Below are positions 51,067-60,022 of a stretch of DNA of 64,000 nucleotides, one piece after another (within the stretch, counting starts at the first letter, position 1; each line of letters begins with the position of its first letter). Source of the stretch: Asticcacaulis aquaticus (GTDB taxonomy: Bacteria > Pseudomonadota > Alphaproteobacteria > Caulobacterales > Caulobacteraceae). A model generated the notes under the pieces. It made no database searches. It was given only the letters and a program-made list of their open reading frames with translations, and was not told where the DNA came from. The translations under genes were made by a program, and so were the position numbers. The stretch covers positions 244,222-308,221 of the forward strand of contig NZ_JAQQKX010000003.1 in NCBI RefSeq assembly GCF_028550415.1, read 5' to 3'.

Positions 51067-51813
51067 CTACGGTTCTTTTGACCCATTCTCCTGCCGACGC
51101 CAAACCGCCGGTGTCATGCCCGTCGCGTCGCGAAACGCGCGGGTCAGGGCGCTTTGGTCGGAATAACCGAGCCGGAACGCGATCTCGGCAATCGGCGCGG
51201 TCCCATCGCGCAGCAAGCGGCGGGCGTGATCAATGCGCCGTGCGGCCAGCCAGCCATGTGGCGTCAGGCCAAGGTCTTCCTGAAATACCGCGTGCAGGCG
51301 ACTGATGCTCAGGCCCGCGAAACGTGCCATGATCTCGGTTGTCCACGGCTCGCCCGGTTGCGCGTCGATAGCCGCCTGCAAGGCCGTCAGCCGCGATTTC
51401 GGCTTCGGGGTTTCCAGCGTCAGGGTATCGAGCAAGAGCGGTGTCCAGTGGTGCAGAAACCCCTTGGGCCGCACATCGGCCATCAGGTGCATGGCCTCGA
51501 TCAGCTTGCCCGCCGCCGGGCCGATGGAAATATAGGTGCCGTTCATCAGGCGCTCGGTCACCTCGGGCGATACCGCCGACAAATCCATATCGAGGATGAA
51601 TGACCGGTTGCCGTTCGGACCGGTCTGCCCATGCCAGGCATTGGGGGCAACAAACGCCGCCGTCAGGGGATCGATGCGCCTTTCACGACCTTCGATGTCC
51701 ATATGCAGCGTGCCGCTCAGCGGCAGCACCAGTTGCGCGAAGGTATGCTGATCAGGCTCAGGATCGTCGCCATAGCTGCGGATGTGAAGGTCGAGAGACG
51801 GCGGGGTAAGCAT
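51067..51813 (-). CDS. AraC-family transcriptional regulator
   Basis: This 248-residue regulator has an N-terminal cupin-like domain (HTFAQLVLPLSGTLHMDIEG, then FVAPNAWHGQTG) and a C-terminal pair of HTHs: IMARFAGLSISRLHAVFQED and IAEIAFRLGYSDQSALTRAF, with the family ending ATGMTPAVWRR. It starts 18 bases after the PleC-like kinase stop on the same strand, so the two may share a transcript. Cupin-type AraC proteins sense small organic ligands. A candidate target is the DMT transporter beyond the repeat; this is a guess from position. Confidence 0.93.
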   Translation of the reverse strand: MLTPPSLDLHIRSYGDDPEPDQHTFAQLVLPLSGTLHMDIEGRERRIDPLTAAFVAPNAWHGQTGPNGNRSFILDMDLSAVSPEVTERLMNGTYISIGPAAGKLIEAMHLMADVRPKGFLHHWTPLLLDTLTLETPKPKSRLTALQAAIDAQPGEPWTTEIMARFAGLSISRLHAVFQEDLGLTPHGWLAARRIDHARRLLRDGTAPIAEIAFRLGYSDQSALTRAFRDATGMTPAVWRRQENGSKEP

Positions 51814-51831
51814 CCCCCCTTATATACCGGA

Positions 51832-54417
51832 TCAGGCAGCGGCGATACCTGACGCCACAACGGTGCCGTCGTCGGCATCGGCCCCGGCCGCGGTTTGATC
51901 CGTCGGCAGAACGACGCTGACCGTGGTGCCCTGACCCAGCGTCGAATCGACCTCCAGACGGCCCGAATGCATCTCGATCAGCGACTTGGTCAGGGCGAGG
52001 CCGAGGCCCGTGCCTTCCTTGGTTTTCGAGAACTGGTTCTCGATCTGCTCGAACGGCTTGGCGAGGCGCTCGATGTCCTTTTCGGCGATGCCGATGCCGG
52101 TATCGGCCACATAGATATGGACATTGCTTTCGGTCGCCACCGCCGACACGGTGATCGTGCCGCCCGCCGGGGTGAATTTCACCGCATTGGTCAGGAGGTT
52201 GAGCAGGATCTGCTTGAGGGCCCGGTAATCGGCCTTGATCTCCGGCAGGGGCGGCAGGTGGACGCGCAGCTTCAGCCCGGCCTTTTCGGCGCGCTGACGG
52301 ATCAGGCGCAGGGTGTCGTCGACGACTTCGTCGATCACCACGGGCTCGAAGCGCAGGTTGAGCTTGCCCGCCTCGATCTTCGACATGTCGAGAATGTCGT
52401 TGATCAGGGCCAGCAGATGCTGTCCGGAGGACAGGATATCGCCGGAATATTCCTTATAGCGCGCGTGGCCCAGCGGCCCGAACATCTCCGACGCCATGAT
52501 CTCGGAGAAACCGTTGATGGCGTTGAGCGGCGTGCGCAGTTCGTGCGACATGTTGGCGAGGAATTCCGACTTGGCATGATTGGCCTGTTCGGCGCGGATC
52601 TTGGCCATTTCGTACTTCTTGGCGAGGTCGGCCTGAATACGGCGGCTCTGCTCCAGCTTGTCGACCATGCCCTGAAGCTGTTCCTCGTTGCGCCGGCTCA
52701 TCTCCTCCTGCACCTTGATCGCGGTGATGTCGGCCCCGGTCACGACGCGCCCGCCTTCCAGCGTGCGGCTCTCGGAAATCTGAATCCAGCGCCCGTCGTT
52801 CAGTTCGGCTTCGATGACGCCTTCGCGGGCGTCGACCACGGCGTACTGGCGGCGGATGGCGATGGCCATGACCTTGTCGATCAGGTCGCGCTGCGCCCCC
52901 TGTTTCAGGAAGCGCGGATCGATGTTGAAGGTCCGCCCGAAGGTATCGTTCCACATGACCAGACGCCCGCGCCGGTCCCACAAGACGAAGGCGTCGGAGA
53001 CCGAATTGATGGCGTCGGTCAGGCGGGCCTCGGCGCGCTGAGCCCGCGACTGTGCCATGCGTTCATCGGAGACATCGAGCGCCACGCCGGACAGGCGCGT
53101 GAAGCCGGACGGGCCTCTGCCTCCGGTCGATTGTCCGCGGGCATCCATCCACAGCGAGCGGCCCTCGGACGTCGGCACGCGGAACGAGACGTCGAGTGCG
53201 CCGTTGTGACGGGCATTGTCGAGCGCCTTCTGAAAGGCTTCGCGGTGTTCGGGGGCGATGCGCGACAGGACTTCGGTGGTGGTCGCCATGCCGCCGCCGC
53301 CCCAGCCGAACATGACGCCGGTGACGTCGGACATGAAGACCTGATCGCTGTCGAGGTCCCATTCCCAGATGCCGCAGCGCGCCGCTTCGACGGCCAGACG
53401 ATAGCGTTCCTCGTTCTCGCGGTACAGTTTCGCGGCCTCGGTCGTGCGACGCCCCTGCACCAGCAGGAGCAGGCCGAACAGACCGCCGATGACCAGCGGG
53501 CCGAGGAACAGCATGGCGCCTTTCATCCATGACGAGGTCGCGGCGGCGACCGGCATGGCGTAGAGCGTGGTCAGGCCGGTATCGCCTTCGTTGGCCGCGG
53601 CGATACGCACGAAGCCGCCTTCGGTCAGCGCGCCCTGGGTGAGGCGCGCGGAATTGGCGTTGTCGCGGATATCGGCAAGGGTGACGGAGAGGGCATCCTT
53701 CACCGGCTGCCCGATCAGGGCGTCGTTCGAGGCACCGACGACCTCGCCCGAGGCGTTGATGACCAGCGCCAGATTGTCACGGGTATTCTCTGCTGCGTCG
53801 AGCGGATTGCGCATCCGTCCGACCAGCCGCGCCCGGCCGGGACCGGGATTGAATACGGCATAGGGCCGCTCGTACTTGGTCAGGCGCGACCCCAGCGCCA
53901 CGATCTCGAAGCTTTTTGACGCAGCCTTCGCCGCTTCGGCCTGCAGGGTGGCCTCGTCGGCGCCCGTGCGCGCGAGGATACGGCCTTCGGCGTCGACAAT
54001 CGCCAGAGACAGGAGCGCGCCGTTGGCGGTCTTCATCGCCTGCTCCAAGGCGGCGGTCACGCCTCCCGAACTATTGGCCGAACGCGCGACGTAGCTGGCG
54101 GCGGCGGCGTCCATGACGGCGCGCGAGAGCGAAACCTGCGTGTCGATGCGCGCCGCGTTCAACCGGGCATGGACCAGCCCCTGCTCGTCGCGTTCGGCCT
54201 GACCCGAGGCATAGTCGTTCTGAAGCTCATAGGTCGAGACACCGAGAAACAGCGTCAGACCGAGCGTCAGGCTGAGCGCGCCGATACGCATCCACGCCGG
54301 CATCTTCGGATTGATATTGGTCAGCAGGTTGGATTTGAGCGTCTTTTTACCACGCAGGGCTGTGGCCGCTTCTGATGAGCGACCGTCGCTATAAGCCTGT
54401 GCATTATAGCGTTGCAT
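51832..54417 (-). CDS. PleC/PdhS-type PAS sensor histidine kinase
   Basis: This 861-residue kinase has TM1 (about 44-62), a periplasmic domain of roughly 235 residues, TM2 (about 300-321), two PAS domains (335-455 and 463-570) and a HisKA domain with H625 in KSEFLANMSHELRTP. The DHp continues LNAINGFSEIMASEMFGPLG, the PleC/DivJ/PdhS consensus for kinases acting on DivK. An HATPase follows with DTGIGI (772) and GTGLGL (802). Size and topology resemble Caulobacter PleC (842 residues). PleC controls DivK/PleD during polar development, and a PodJ-like protein is present here. The name is therefore probable, not certain. Confidence 0.72.
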   Translation of the reverse strand: MQRYNAQAYSDGRSSEAATALRGKKTLKSNLLTNINPKMPAWMRIGALSLTLGLTLFLGVSTYELQNDYASGQAERDEQGLVHARLNAARIDTQVSLSRAVMDAAAASYVARSANSSGGVTAALEQAMKTANGALLSLAIVDAEGRILARTGADEATLQAEAAKAASKSFEIVALGSRLTKYERPYAVFNPGPGRARLVGRMRNPLDAAENTRDNLALVINASGEVVGASNDALIGQPVKDALSVTLADIRDNANSARLTQGALTEGGFVRIAAANEGDTGLTTLYAMPVAAATSSWMKGAMLFLGPLVIGGLFGLLLLVQGRRTTEAAKLYRENEERYRLAVEAARCGIWEWDLDSDQVFMSDVTGVMFGWGGGGMATTTEVLSRIAPEHREAFQKALDNARHNGALDVSFRVPTSEGRSLWMDARGQSTGGRGPSGFTRLSGVALDVSDERMAQSRAQRAEARLTDAINSVSDAFVLWDRRGRLVMWNDTFGRTFNIDPRFLKQGAQRDLIDKVMAIAIRRQYAVVDAREGVIEAELNDGRWIQISESRTLEGGRVVTGADITAIKVQEEMSRRNEEQLQGMVDKLEQSRRIQADLAKKYEMAKIRAEQANHAKSEFLANMSHELRTPLNAINGFSEIMASEMFGPLGHARYKEYSGDILSSGQHLLALINDILDMSKIEAGKLNLRFEPVVIDEVVDDTLRLIRQRAEKAGLKLRVHLPPLPEIKADYRALKQILLNLLTNAVKFTPAGGTITVSAVATESNVHIYVADTGIGIAEKDIERLAKPFEQIENQFSKTKEGTGLGLALTKSLIEMHSGRLEVDSTLGQGTTVSVVLPTDQTAAGADADDGTVVASGIAAA

Positions 54418-54445
54418 CTGCGCGCGCGTGTCCTGCTAAAGAATT

Positions 54446-54588
54446 GAATCAAAAACCCCAAATCGCGTCACGGACTGATTCGGGGTTAACGAACAGGGTA
54501 AACGCTTGGTTAATCTATTGTCGAGAGTCTTAAGGATTAATAAATCATCCCCCGCAGACTTCCTTGTGGATGGCTCGCAAGAAGAATC
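54446..54588. promoter_or_regulatory. Promoter region of PleC-like gene with four GANTC sites
   Basis: GANTC sites occur at 54446-54450, 54477-54481, 54525-54529 and 54584-54588, four in 143 bp of non-coding DNA upstream of the kinase gene. TGTGGAT (54565-54571) and ATCCACA (54586-54592) form an inverted repeat near the end of the region. The density suggests control by methylation state. Confidence 0.5.
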
Positions 54589-54597
54589 CACAGGCTT

Positions 54598-55152
54598 TTA
54601 CTCGGCGTCGCCCGGCGTGGATGGGGTGGCACTGTTTGGAGATGCGTTCGGCGGCTGGTGGTCGTCGGACCAGCCTTCGCGCCGTTCGGGACCGTTATAG
54701 CTGCCGTCGTTGCGGCGGCGGCGGTCGGGGCCGAAATAGCCCTGGGTCTTGATGAAGGGGCGCGGGCGGTCGATGACGGCCGCGACCTTCTTGTGCAGTT
54801 CGGTGGCGGTGACCGGCTTGGCGCAGAATTCGTTGACGCCGGAATCGCGGGCCTTGGTCACGCGGGAGCGTTCCGAATGCGCCGTCAGCATGATGATCGG
54901 CACGTAGCGATTCGGGCTGTCGGACGAATTGCGCACAAGGTGGACGAATTCGACGCCGTCGAGTACCTCCATCATGAAATCGACGATGACGATGTCGATC
55001 GAGTCGTTCTTCAGGCGCTGAAACGCATCCGAGGCGTCGCGTGCCTCGAACACATGCACGGCGCCGAAGCCGCGCAGGATGGTTTTGACGATATTGATCA
55101 TGTGGGCGTTGTCGTCGACCACCATGAACCGGACACGTTCAAGACCTGCCAC
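54598..55152 (-). CDS. Single-receiver response regulator with basic C-terminal tail
   Basis: This 184-residue protein has one receiver domain: the acidic pair in FMVVDDNAH, phospho-acceptor Asp58 in IVIVDFMMEVLDG, and the conserved lysine in FCAKPVTATEL. The tail contains repeated GPDRRRR/GPERR units and is otherwise disordered. The start is GTG 55152, since AAGGAG ends seven bases before it; a GTG 24 bases earlier has no such site. It lies upstream of the PleC-like gene on the same strand with a 180-bp gap. A DNA-binding domain is absent, so it should act by protein contact. Confidence 0.88.
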   Translation of the reverse strand: MAGLERVRFMVVDDNAHMINIVKTILRGFGAVHVFEARDASDAFQRLKNDSIDIVIVDFMMEVLDGVEFVHLVRNSSDSPNRYVPIIMLTAHSERSRVTKARDSGVNEFCAKPVTATELHKKVAAVIDRPRPFIKTQGYFGPDRRRRNDGSYNGPERREGWSDDHQPPNASPNSATPSTPGDAE

Positions 55153-55254
55153 GGGGAACTCCTTGGTACTGAACACGAAAAATCGTGTTACGCAGCCTAT
55201 AGCCCCGAATGCTTTTCAAGGCGTTAAAAGCTCGCCGGGCCTTATGCCGCCCCC

Positions 55255-57891
55255 TTATGCTGCCAAGGCCTTGCCGGCCAGTTCGCTGACGTTCTTCGAC
55301 AGGTCGGGTGTCGCCAGAATGCGCTCCAGCGCCGCCTTCATCAGCGAGGCGTGCGGCTCGGCGTAGCGCTTGAAGCCGCCAAAGACTTCGACCAGACGCG
55401 CGGCGGTCATCGGATTGAACTTATCGACCAGCAGGATCTGATCGGCGATGAAGTCGTAGCCTTGCCCCGATACGTCGTGGAAGACGCTGGGGTTGTTGGC
55501 GGCGAAGGCCTGCACCACCGCGCGCCAGCGGTTAGGCACGCGGGCGTCGAAATCGGGGTGCTGCGTCAGGCGGCGCACACGGTTGAGCGTCTCGGGATTG
55601 GCGCACATGGCCTGAGCCGCGAACCATTTGTCGAGCACCAGCGGTTCGGTTTTGAACATGTCGTAGAAGTGTTCCAGCGTGCCGTCATAGTCCTCGCCAT
55701 GCAATTGCGCCACGGCGTTGAGACCGGCCATGAGGTCGGTCATGTTGTGCGACAGCTGGTAATGATATTGCGCGCGCCAGTTCAGCTTTTCGCGGCGGGC
55801 ATCGTCGGCATCGATGTGGCTGGCCATCATCAGGTCGAGCAAAGCATTACGCAGGGCACGACGACCGGCGGATTTGGCATCCGGGCTGAACGGGGCCTGC
55901 GCTTCCAGGCGTTCGTCCTCGAAACGCTCGTACAGCGCTTCGATATCATCGAACAGGGCATTGGACAGCTCGGCCTTGAAAGCGCTGCGGCGGGCGTGGA
56001 TATAGGCCGGATCGACCGGTGTCAGAATCTGCGCCAGATCGGGCTCGGTCGGCAGGCCGATGATCAACGCCTTGAACGCGTCATCTAGCGTGTCGTCGGC
56101 CAGCGTCGCACGCAGAGCCTCGGCATAGGCCGCGGCGGTGCCCGTCGCCGACAGGATCAGATCCTTGGCGAGGCTTTGCGCCGCTTCCCAGCGGTTGAAC
56201 GGATCGGCATCGCCACGGAAACGGGCGAATTTATGGGCGTCGAGCTCGGTGAGGGTCAGCTTGACCGGGGCCGAAAACCGCCGCAGGGCCGAGACTACCG
56301 GCGCCACAGCAACATCCTCCAGCACCAGTTCGGCTTCGGCCTCGCGCAGGACGAACAGGGTGTCGCTGACCGTCTCGCCATCGATCGTAAAGGTCAGGGG
56401 CGCGCCGTCTTCGGACAGAAGGCCCAGACGGACGGGGATCGGCACCGGGTGCTTGTTGGCCTGCGCCGGAGTGGGGTGGGTGACCTGCGCCAGCGCCAGG
56501 GTCAGGCGCTGTGTTTCGGCGTCGTAAGAAGGCGTTATGCTGAGGTGCGGCGTTCCCGCCTGCACATACCATTTCAGCCACGGCGCGAAGTCCTCGCCGG
56601 TCACCGCTTCGAAGCTCTTGAGAAAATCTTCCAGTGTTGCCGCCGTGCCATCATTGGTCTGGAAATAGTGGTCGAGCGCCTTACGATACACCTCCGGCCC
56701 GACATAGGTCTTCAGCATACCGACGATTTCCGCGCCCTTCTCATAGATGGTCGCGGTGTAGAAATTGTCGATCTTGAGATAGGAGGAAGGGCGCACAGGG
56801 TGGGCGAGGGGGCCAGCATCTTCGGGGAATTGGCGGGCGCGCAAAGCCTTGACGTCCTTGATGCGCTGAACCGCATCGCCGCGCATATCAGCGCTGAACC
56901 CCTGATCGCGGAAGACGGTCAGGCCCTCCTTGAGGCACAGTTGGAACCAGTCGCGGCAGGTGACGCGATTGCCCGACCAGTTGTGGAAATATTCGTGGGC
57001 GATGACGCTTTCGATGCGCTCGTAGTCGAGGTCGGTCACCGTGTCCGGATCGGCCAGCAGCAGCGAGGCGTTGAAGATGTTCAGGCCCTTGTTTTCCATG
57101 GCCCCGAAGTTGAAATCGCGCACGGCGACGATCATGAACAGGTCGAGATCGTACTCAAGGCCATAGACCTCCTCGTCCCAGCGCATCGAGCGTTTCAGCG
57201 CATCCATGGCGTAGGCGGCGCGCTCGCGCATCCCCGTATCGACGTAGATTTTCAGATCGACCTTGCGTCCGGACGCCGTGGTGAAAGCGTCTTCCAACAC
57301 GTCCAGTTCCCCGGCGACCAGCGCGAACAGGTAGGACGGTTTGAAGAACGGGTCTTCCCAGATGGCGTAGTGCGCGTCGCCGTCTTCGCCCGCATCGATC
57401 AGGTTGCCGTTCGACAGCAGGTACGGGAACCCGGCCTTCGGTGCGCGGACGGTCACGGTGAATTTCGACAGGACATCGGGGCGGTCGGGGAAATAGACGA
57501 TCTTGCGGAAGCCCTCGGCCTCGCACTGCGTACAGTAACGGCCCGACGACATGTAGAGGCCCTCCAGCGTCTTGTTGTCCTGCGGATTGATCTGGACGGC
57601 GATGTCCAGCGTGAAGCGATCCGGCACGTCGCCGATCGTCAGGGTTTCCGGCGTCACCTCGTAATCAGAGGTTTCCAGCGCGCGACCATCGAGCGATACG
57701 CCCAGAAGTTTCAACCGTTCGCCCAGCAGCACCAAGGGGGCCTCGGCGGCCCCGATGCGCTCCAGCGTCAGGGTGGCCGTGACCTTTGTTTCGGTCGGAT
57801 GCAGATCGAAGACCAGTTTCGTGTCCGAGACGCGGAAGTCGGGCGCCTTATAGTCGGTGAGGCGGATCGGGCGGGCGATTTCAGTGCGCAT
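55255..57891 (-). CDS. pepN: Aminopeptidase N (M1 family)
   Basis: This 878-residue zinc metallopeptidase removes N-terminal residues from peptides in the cytoplasm. The zinc site is HEYFHNW with H299, E300 and H303, and a glutamate in CLKEGLTVFRDQ about 20 residues later. The substrate-anchoring GAMENKGL motif precedes it. The order is beta-sandwich, catalytic domain and long C-terminal helical domain, as in PepN of proteobacteria. ATG 57891 gives the family start MRTEIARPIRLTDY; a TTG 15 bases upstream is rejected. Confidence 0.97.
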   Translation of the reverse strand: MRTEIARPIRLTDYKAPDFRVSDTKLVFDLHPTETKVTATLTLERIGAAEAPLVLLGERLKLLGVSLDGRALETSDYEVTPETLTIGDVPDRFTLDIAVQINPQDNKTLEGLYMSSGRYCTQCEAEGFRKIVYFPDRPDVLSKFTVTVRAPKAGFPYLLSNGNLIDAGEDGDAHYAIWEDPFFKPSYLFALVAGELDVLEDAFTTASGRKVDLKIYVDTGMRERAAYAMDALKRSMRWDEEVYGLEYDLDLFMIVAVRDFNFGAMENKGLNIFNASLLLADPDTVTDLDYERIESVIAHEYFHNWSGNRVTCRDWFQLCLKEGLTVFRDQGFSADMRGDAVQRIKDVKALRARQFPEDAGPLAHPVRPSSYLKIDNFYTATIYEKGAEIVGMLKTYVGPEVYRKALDHYFQTNDGTAATLEDFLKSFEAVTGEDFAPWLKWYVQAGTPHLSITPSYDAETQRLTLALAQVTHPTPAQANKHPVPIPVRLGLLSEDGAPLTFTIDGETVSDTLFVLREAEAELVLEDVAVAPVVSALRRFSAPVKLTLTELDAHKFARFRGDADPFNRWEAAQSLAKDLILSATGTAAAYAEALRATLADDTLDDAFKALIIGLPTEPDLAQILTPVDPAYIHARRSAFKAELSNALFDDIEALYERFEDERLEAQAPFSPDAKSAGRRALRNALLDLMMASHIDADDARREKLNWRAQYHYQLSHNMTDLMAGLNAVAQLHGEDYDGTLEHFYDMFKTEPLVLDKWFAAQAMCANPETLNRVRRLTQHPDFDARVPNRWRAVVQAFAANNPSVFHDVSGQGYDFIADQILLVDKFNPMTAARLVEVFGGFKRYAEPHASLMKAALERILATPDLSKNVSELAGKALAA

Positions 57892-57974
57892 GAGGTGGCT
57901 CGGCAAAAAGAAGAACCGTCAAGCTATAGCAGGTTCGTCCTTACCGGCATTACAAATTTATGATGCGGAAATGA

Positions 57975-59549
57975 TCACGCCGGACTCAAGGCCCGCAGCT
58001 TCTGCGCCAGCAGATCGGGCTGGATCGGTTTGGATAGATAATCGTCCATCCCCGCATCGAGGCAACGTTCACGATCCCCGGCCAGGGCGTGCGCGGTCAC
58101 GCCGATGATGCGATGCCGCAGGCCCTTGCCGCCTTCCCAGTCGCGAATGCGGCGGGTGGTCTCGAAGCCATCCATTTCGTGCATCTGCACGTCCATCAGG
58201 ATGGCGTGATACGGGCGATCCGCGCTTTCGATCCGCGCCAGCGCTTCGGCGCCGGACTCGGCGGCCTCGGCCTCAAAGCCCATCTCCTCCAGCATCAGGG
58301 TGGCGACCATGATGTTCGGCGCGTAGTCCTCGACAATCAGCACGCGGGCGCGCTCTCCGGCCTCGACCGCAGGCGCTGGCAAGGTCTCGACCGGTGCGGC
58401 GATGACCGCGGCGGGCAGGGTCAGGCGCACGACGAAGGTCGAGCCCGCGCCTTCGCGGCTTTCGACCGAAATATCGCCGCCCATGACGTCCATCAGCGCC
58501 CGCGCAATCGACAGACCCAGCCCCGACCCGCCGAAGCGCCGGGTGATCGAGGCATCGGCTTGGGTGAATTTGTCGAAGATCTGGGCACGCTTGGCCTCGG
58601 CAATCCCGATGCCGGTGTCGCGAACGCTGAAGGTCAGGGCGATGTGGTCACCGACCTTTTCACTTTCACCGGTCAGTTCGATTTCGCCCGCCGAGGTGAA
58701 TTTCAGCGCGTTGGAAATCAGGTTCATCAGCACCTGCTGCAGACGGGTGCGGTCGCCGGTAACGGCGAAGCCCTGCATCCGGTCATCGACCCCGAAGGCC
58801 AGCCCCTTGCGCTCGATATCCTGCGCGAACATCATCTTGAGGTCGGCCAGCACGTCGGAGGGCCGGAAGGCGGTGCTTTCCAGTTCGATCCGGTTGTCTT
58901 CGATGCGGGAAATGTCGAGCAGATCGTTGATCAGACGCAGCAGCAATTGCGCATTGGTGCGCAGGGTCTCGACGATGCGGTACTGATCGTCGTTGAGCGG
59001 CGACTTGATCAGGATGTCTGACAGGCCGGTCACCACGTTCATAGGGGTGCGGATCTCGTGGCTCATCGTCGCCAGAAAATCGGTCTTCGCCTGAGAGGCG
59101 GCTTCGGCGCGTTCCTTGGCCTGCTGCAGTTCGTGGCGCTGGCGCACGTTTTCGCGCAGCAGCTTTTCCTTGGTGAAGGCGGCCTGCATGACCGCGGGCA
59201 GCAGGTCCAGATAGGCCTGATTGATATCCTTGACCGCATAGTCGGCGGCACCCTGCTCCATGGCGGCGATGGCGATGCGCTCATCCCCACCGGCGGTAAG
59301 GATGATCACCGGTGTCGTGTCCTCGCGCGTTTTCATCTCGCGCAGCATCTCAAGACCGTTCATGCCCGGCAGGTTGTAGTCGAGCAGGATCAGGTCGAAG
59401 GGCGCCTCTTCGAGCATCTTCAGCCCGGCCTCGGCCGTTTCGGCCAGCTCGACGGTCAGTCCGTGCCGCTGCATCCGTTTTTGCAGCAGGCGGCCCAGCG
59501 CATCGTCGTCTTCGATATAGAGGATGGTCGTCAGCGGGGTATTGGGCAT
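57975..59549 (-). CDS. Hybrid REC-histidine kinase-REC protein
   Basis: This 524-residue cytoplasmic protein has an N-terminal receiver (Asp57 in [13 protein letters not shown]), then a coiled linker, HisKA with H164 in [15 protein letters not shown], HATPase with DTGIGI (311) and GSGLGL (341), and a C-terminal receiver (Asp453 in [12 protein letters not shown]). Without a membrane segment, it probably takes its signal through the first receiver, likely from the CHASE3 kinase encoded two genes upstream. ATG 59549 was chosen; the frame upstream is in the preceding gene. It is the last gene of a three-gene phosphorelay operon. Confidence 0.92.
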   Translation of the reverse strand: MPNTPLTTILYIEDDDALGRLLQKRMQRHGLTVELAETAEAGLKMLEEAPFDLILLDYNLPGMNGLEMLREMKTREDTTPVIILTAGGDERIAIAAMEQGAADYAVKDINQAYLDLLPAVMQAAFTKEKLLRENVRQRHELQQAKERAEAASQAKTDFLATMSHEIRTPMNVVTGLSDILIKSPLNDDQYRIVETLRTNAQLLLRLINDLLDISRIEDNRIELESTAFRPSDVLADLKMMFAQDIERKGLAFGVDDRMQGFAVTGDRTRLQQVLMNLISNALKFTSAGEIELTGESEKVGDHIALTFSVRDTGIGIAEAKRAQIFDKFTQADASITRRFGGSGLGLSIARALMDVMGGDISVESREGAGSTFVVRLTLPAAVIAAPVETLPAPAVEAGERARVLIVEDYAPNIMVATLMLEEMGFEAEAAESGAEALARIESADRPYHAILMDVQMHEMDGFETTRRIRDWEGGKGLRHRIIGVTAHALAGDRERCLDAGMDDYLSKPIQPDLLAQKLRALSPA

Positions 59550-59557
59550 CGGGTATC

Positions 59558-60022
59558 CTATTTCGCCGTCACGTGCGGCACCTGCACCACGGCCAGCATC
59601 AGACCCAGCTTGCGAATGGCGTCGGAGAAATTGTCGTACTCGACCGGCTTGGTAATATAGACATTGCACCCCAGTTCGTAGCAGCGGTCGATTTCGCGCG
59701 GGTTGTCGGTGGTGGTCAGGACGATGACCGGAATGGCCCGCGTCGCCGGGTCGCCTTTCAGGCGGCGCAGAATCTCATAGCCATCGATATGGGGCAAATT
59801 AAGGTCGAGCAGGACCAGCGATTTCTGATGCTGTTCCTTGTTCTGGTCGTCGCTCAGGCCATTGTTGAAGAAATGGTCGATAGCCTTTTGTCCGTCGTCG
59901 AAATGGATGATCGGATTGCCGATCCCGGCGCGCTCCAGATTCTTGCGGATCAGCTTCGCGTGACCGGCGTCGTCCTCGATCATGATCAGGGTGAACTGGG
60001 CGTCGAATCTATTGATGATCAT
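59558..60022 (-). CDS. Single-domain response regulator (Rcp1-like)
   Basis: This 154-residue protein is one receiver domain of the Rcp1/phytochrome-partner type, with the acidic pair in [13 protein letters not shown], phospho-acceptor Asp73 in [15 protein letters not shown], and [10 protein letters not shown]. The extended loop with [15 protein letters not shown] is typical of this branch. It overlaps the CHASE3 kinase gene by four bases (ATGA) and lies eight bases before the hybrid kinase. It should be the phosphate carrier between the two kinases. Confidence 0.92.
   Translation of the reverse strand: MIINRFDAQFTLIMIEDDAGHAKLIRKNLERAGIGNPIIHFDDGQKAIDHFFNNGLSDDQNKEQHQKSLVLLDLNLPHIDGYEILRRLKGDPATRAIPVIVLTTTDNPREIDRCYELGCNVYITKPVEYDNFSDAIRKLGLMLAVVQVPHVTAK

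Noticed and set aside
56176..57963. 595-codon open frame opposite pepN
   Set aside because: Shadow of pepN with Arg/Gly/Gln-rich composition; pepN has all catalytic motifs in the other strand.
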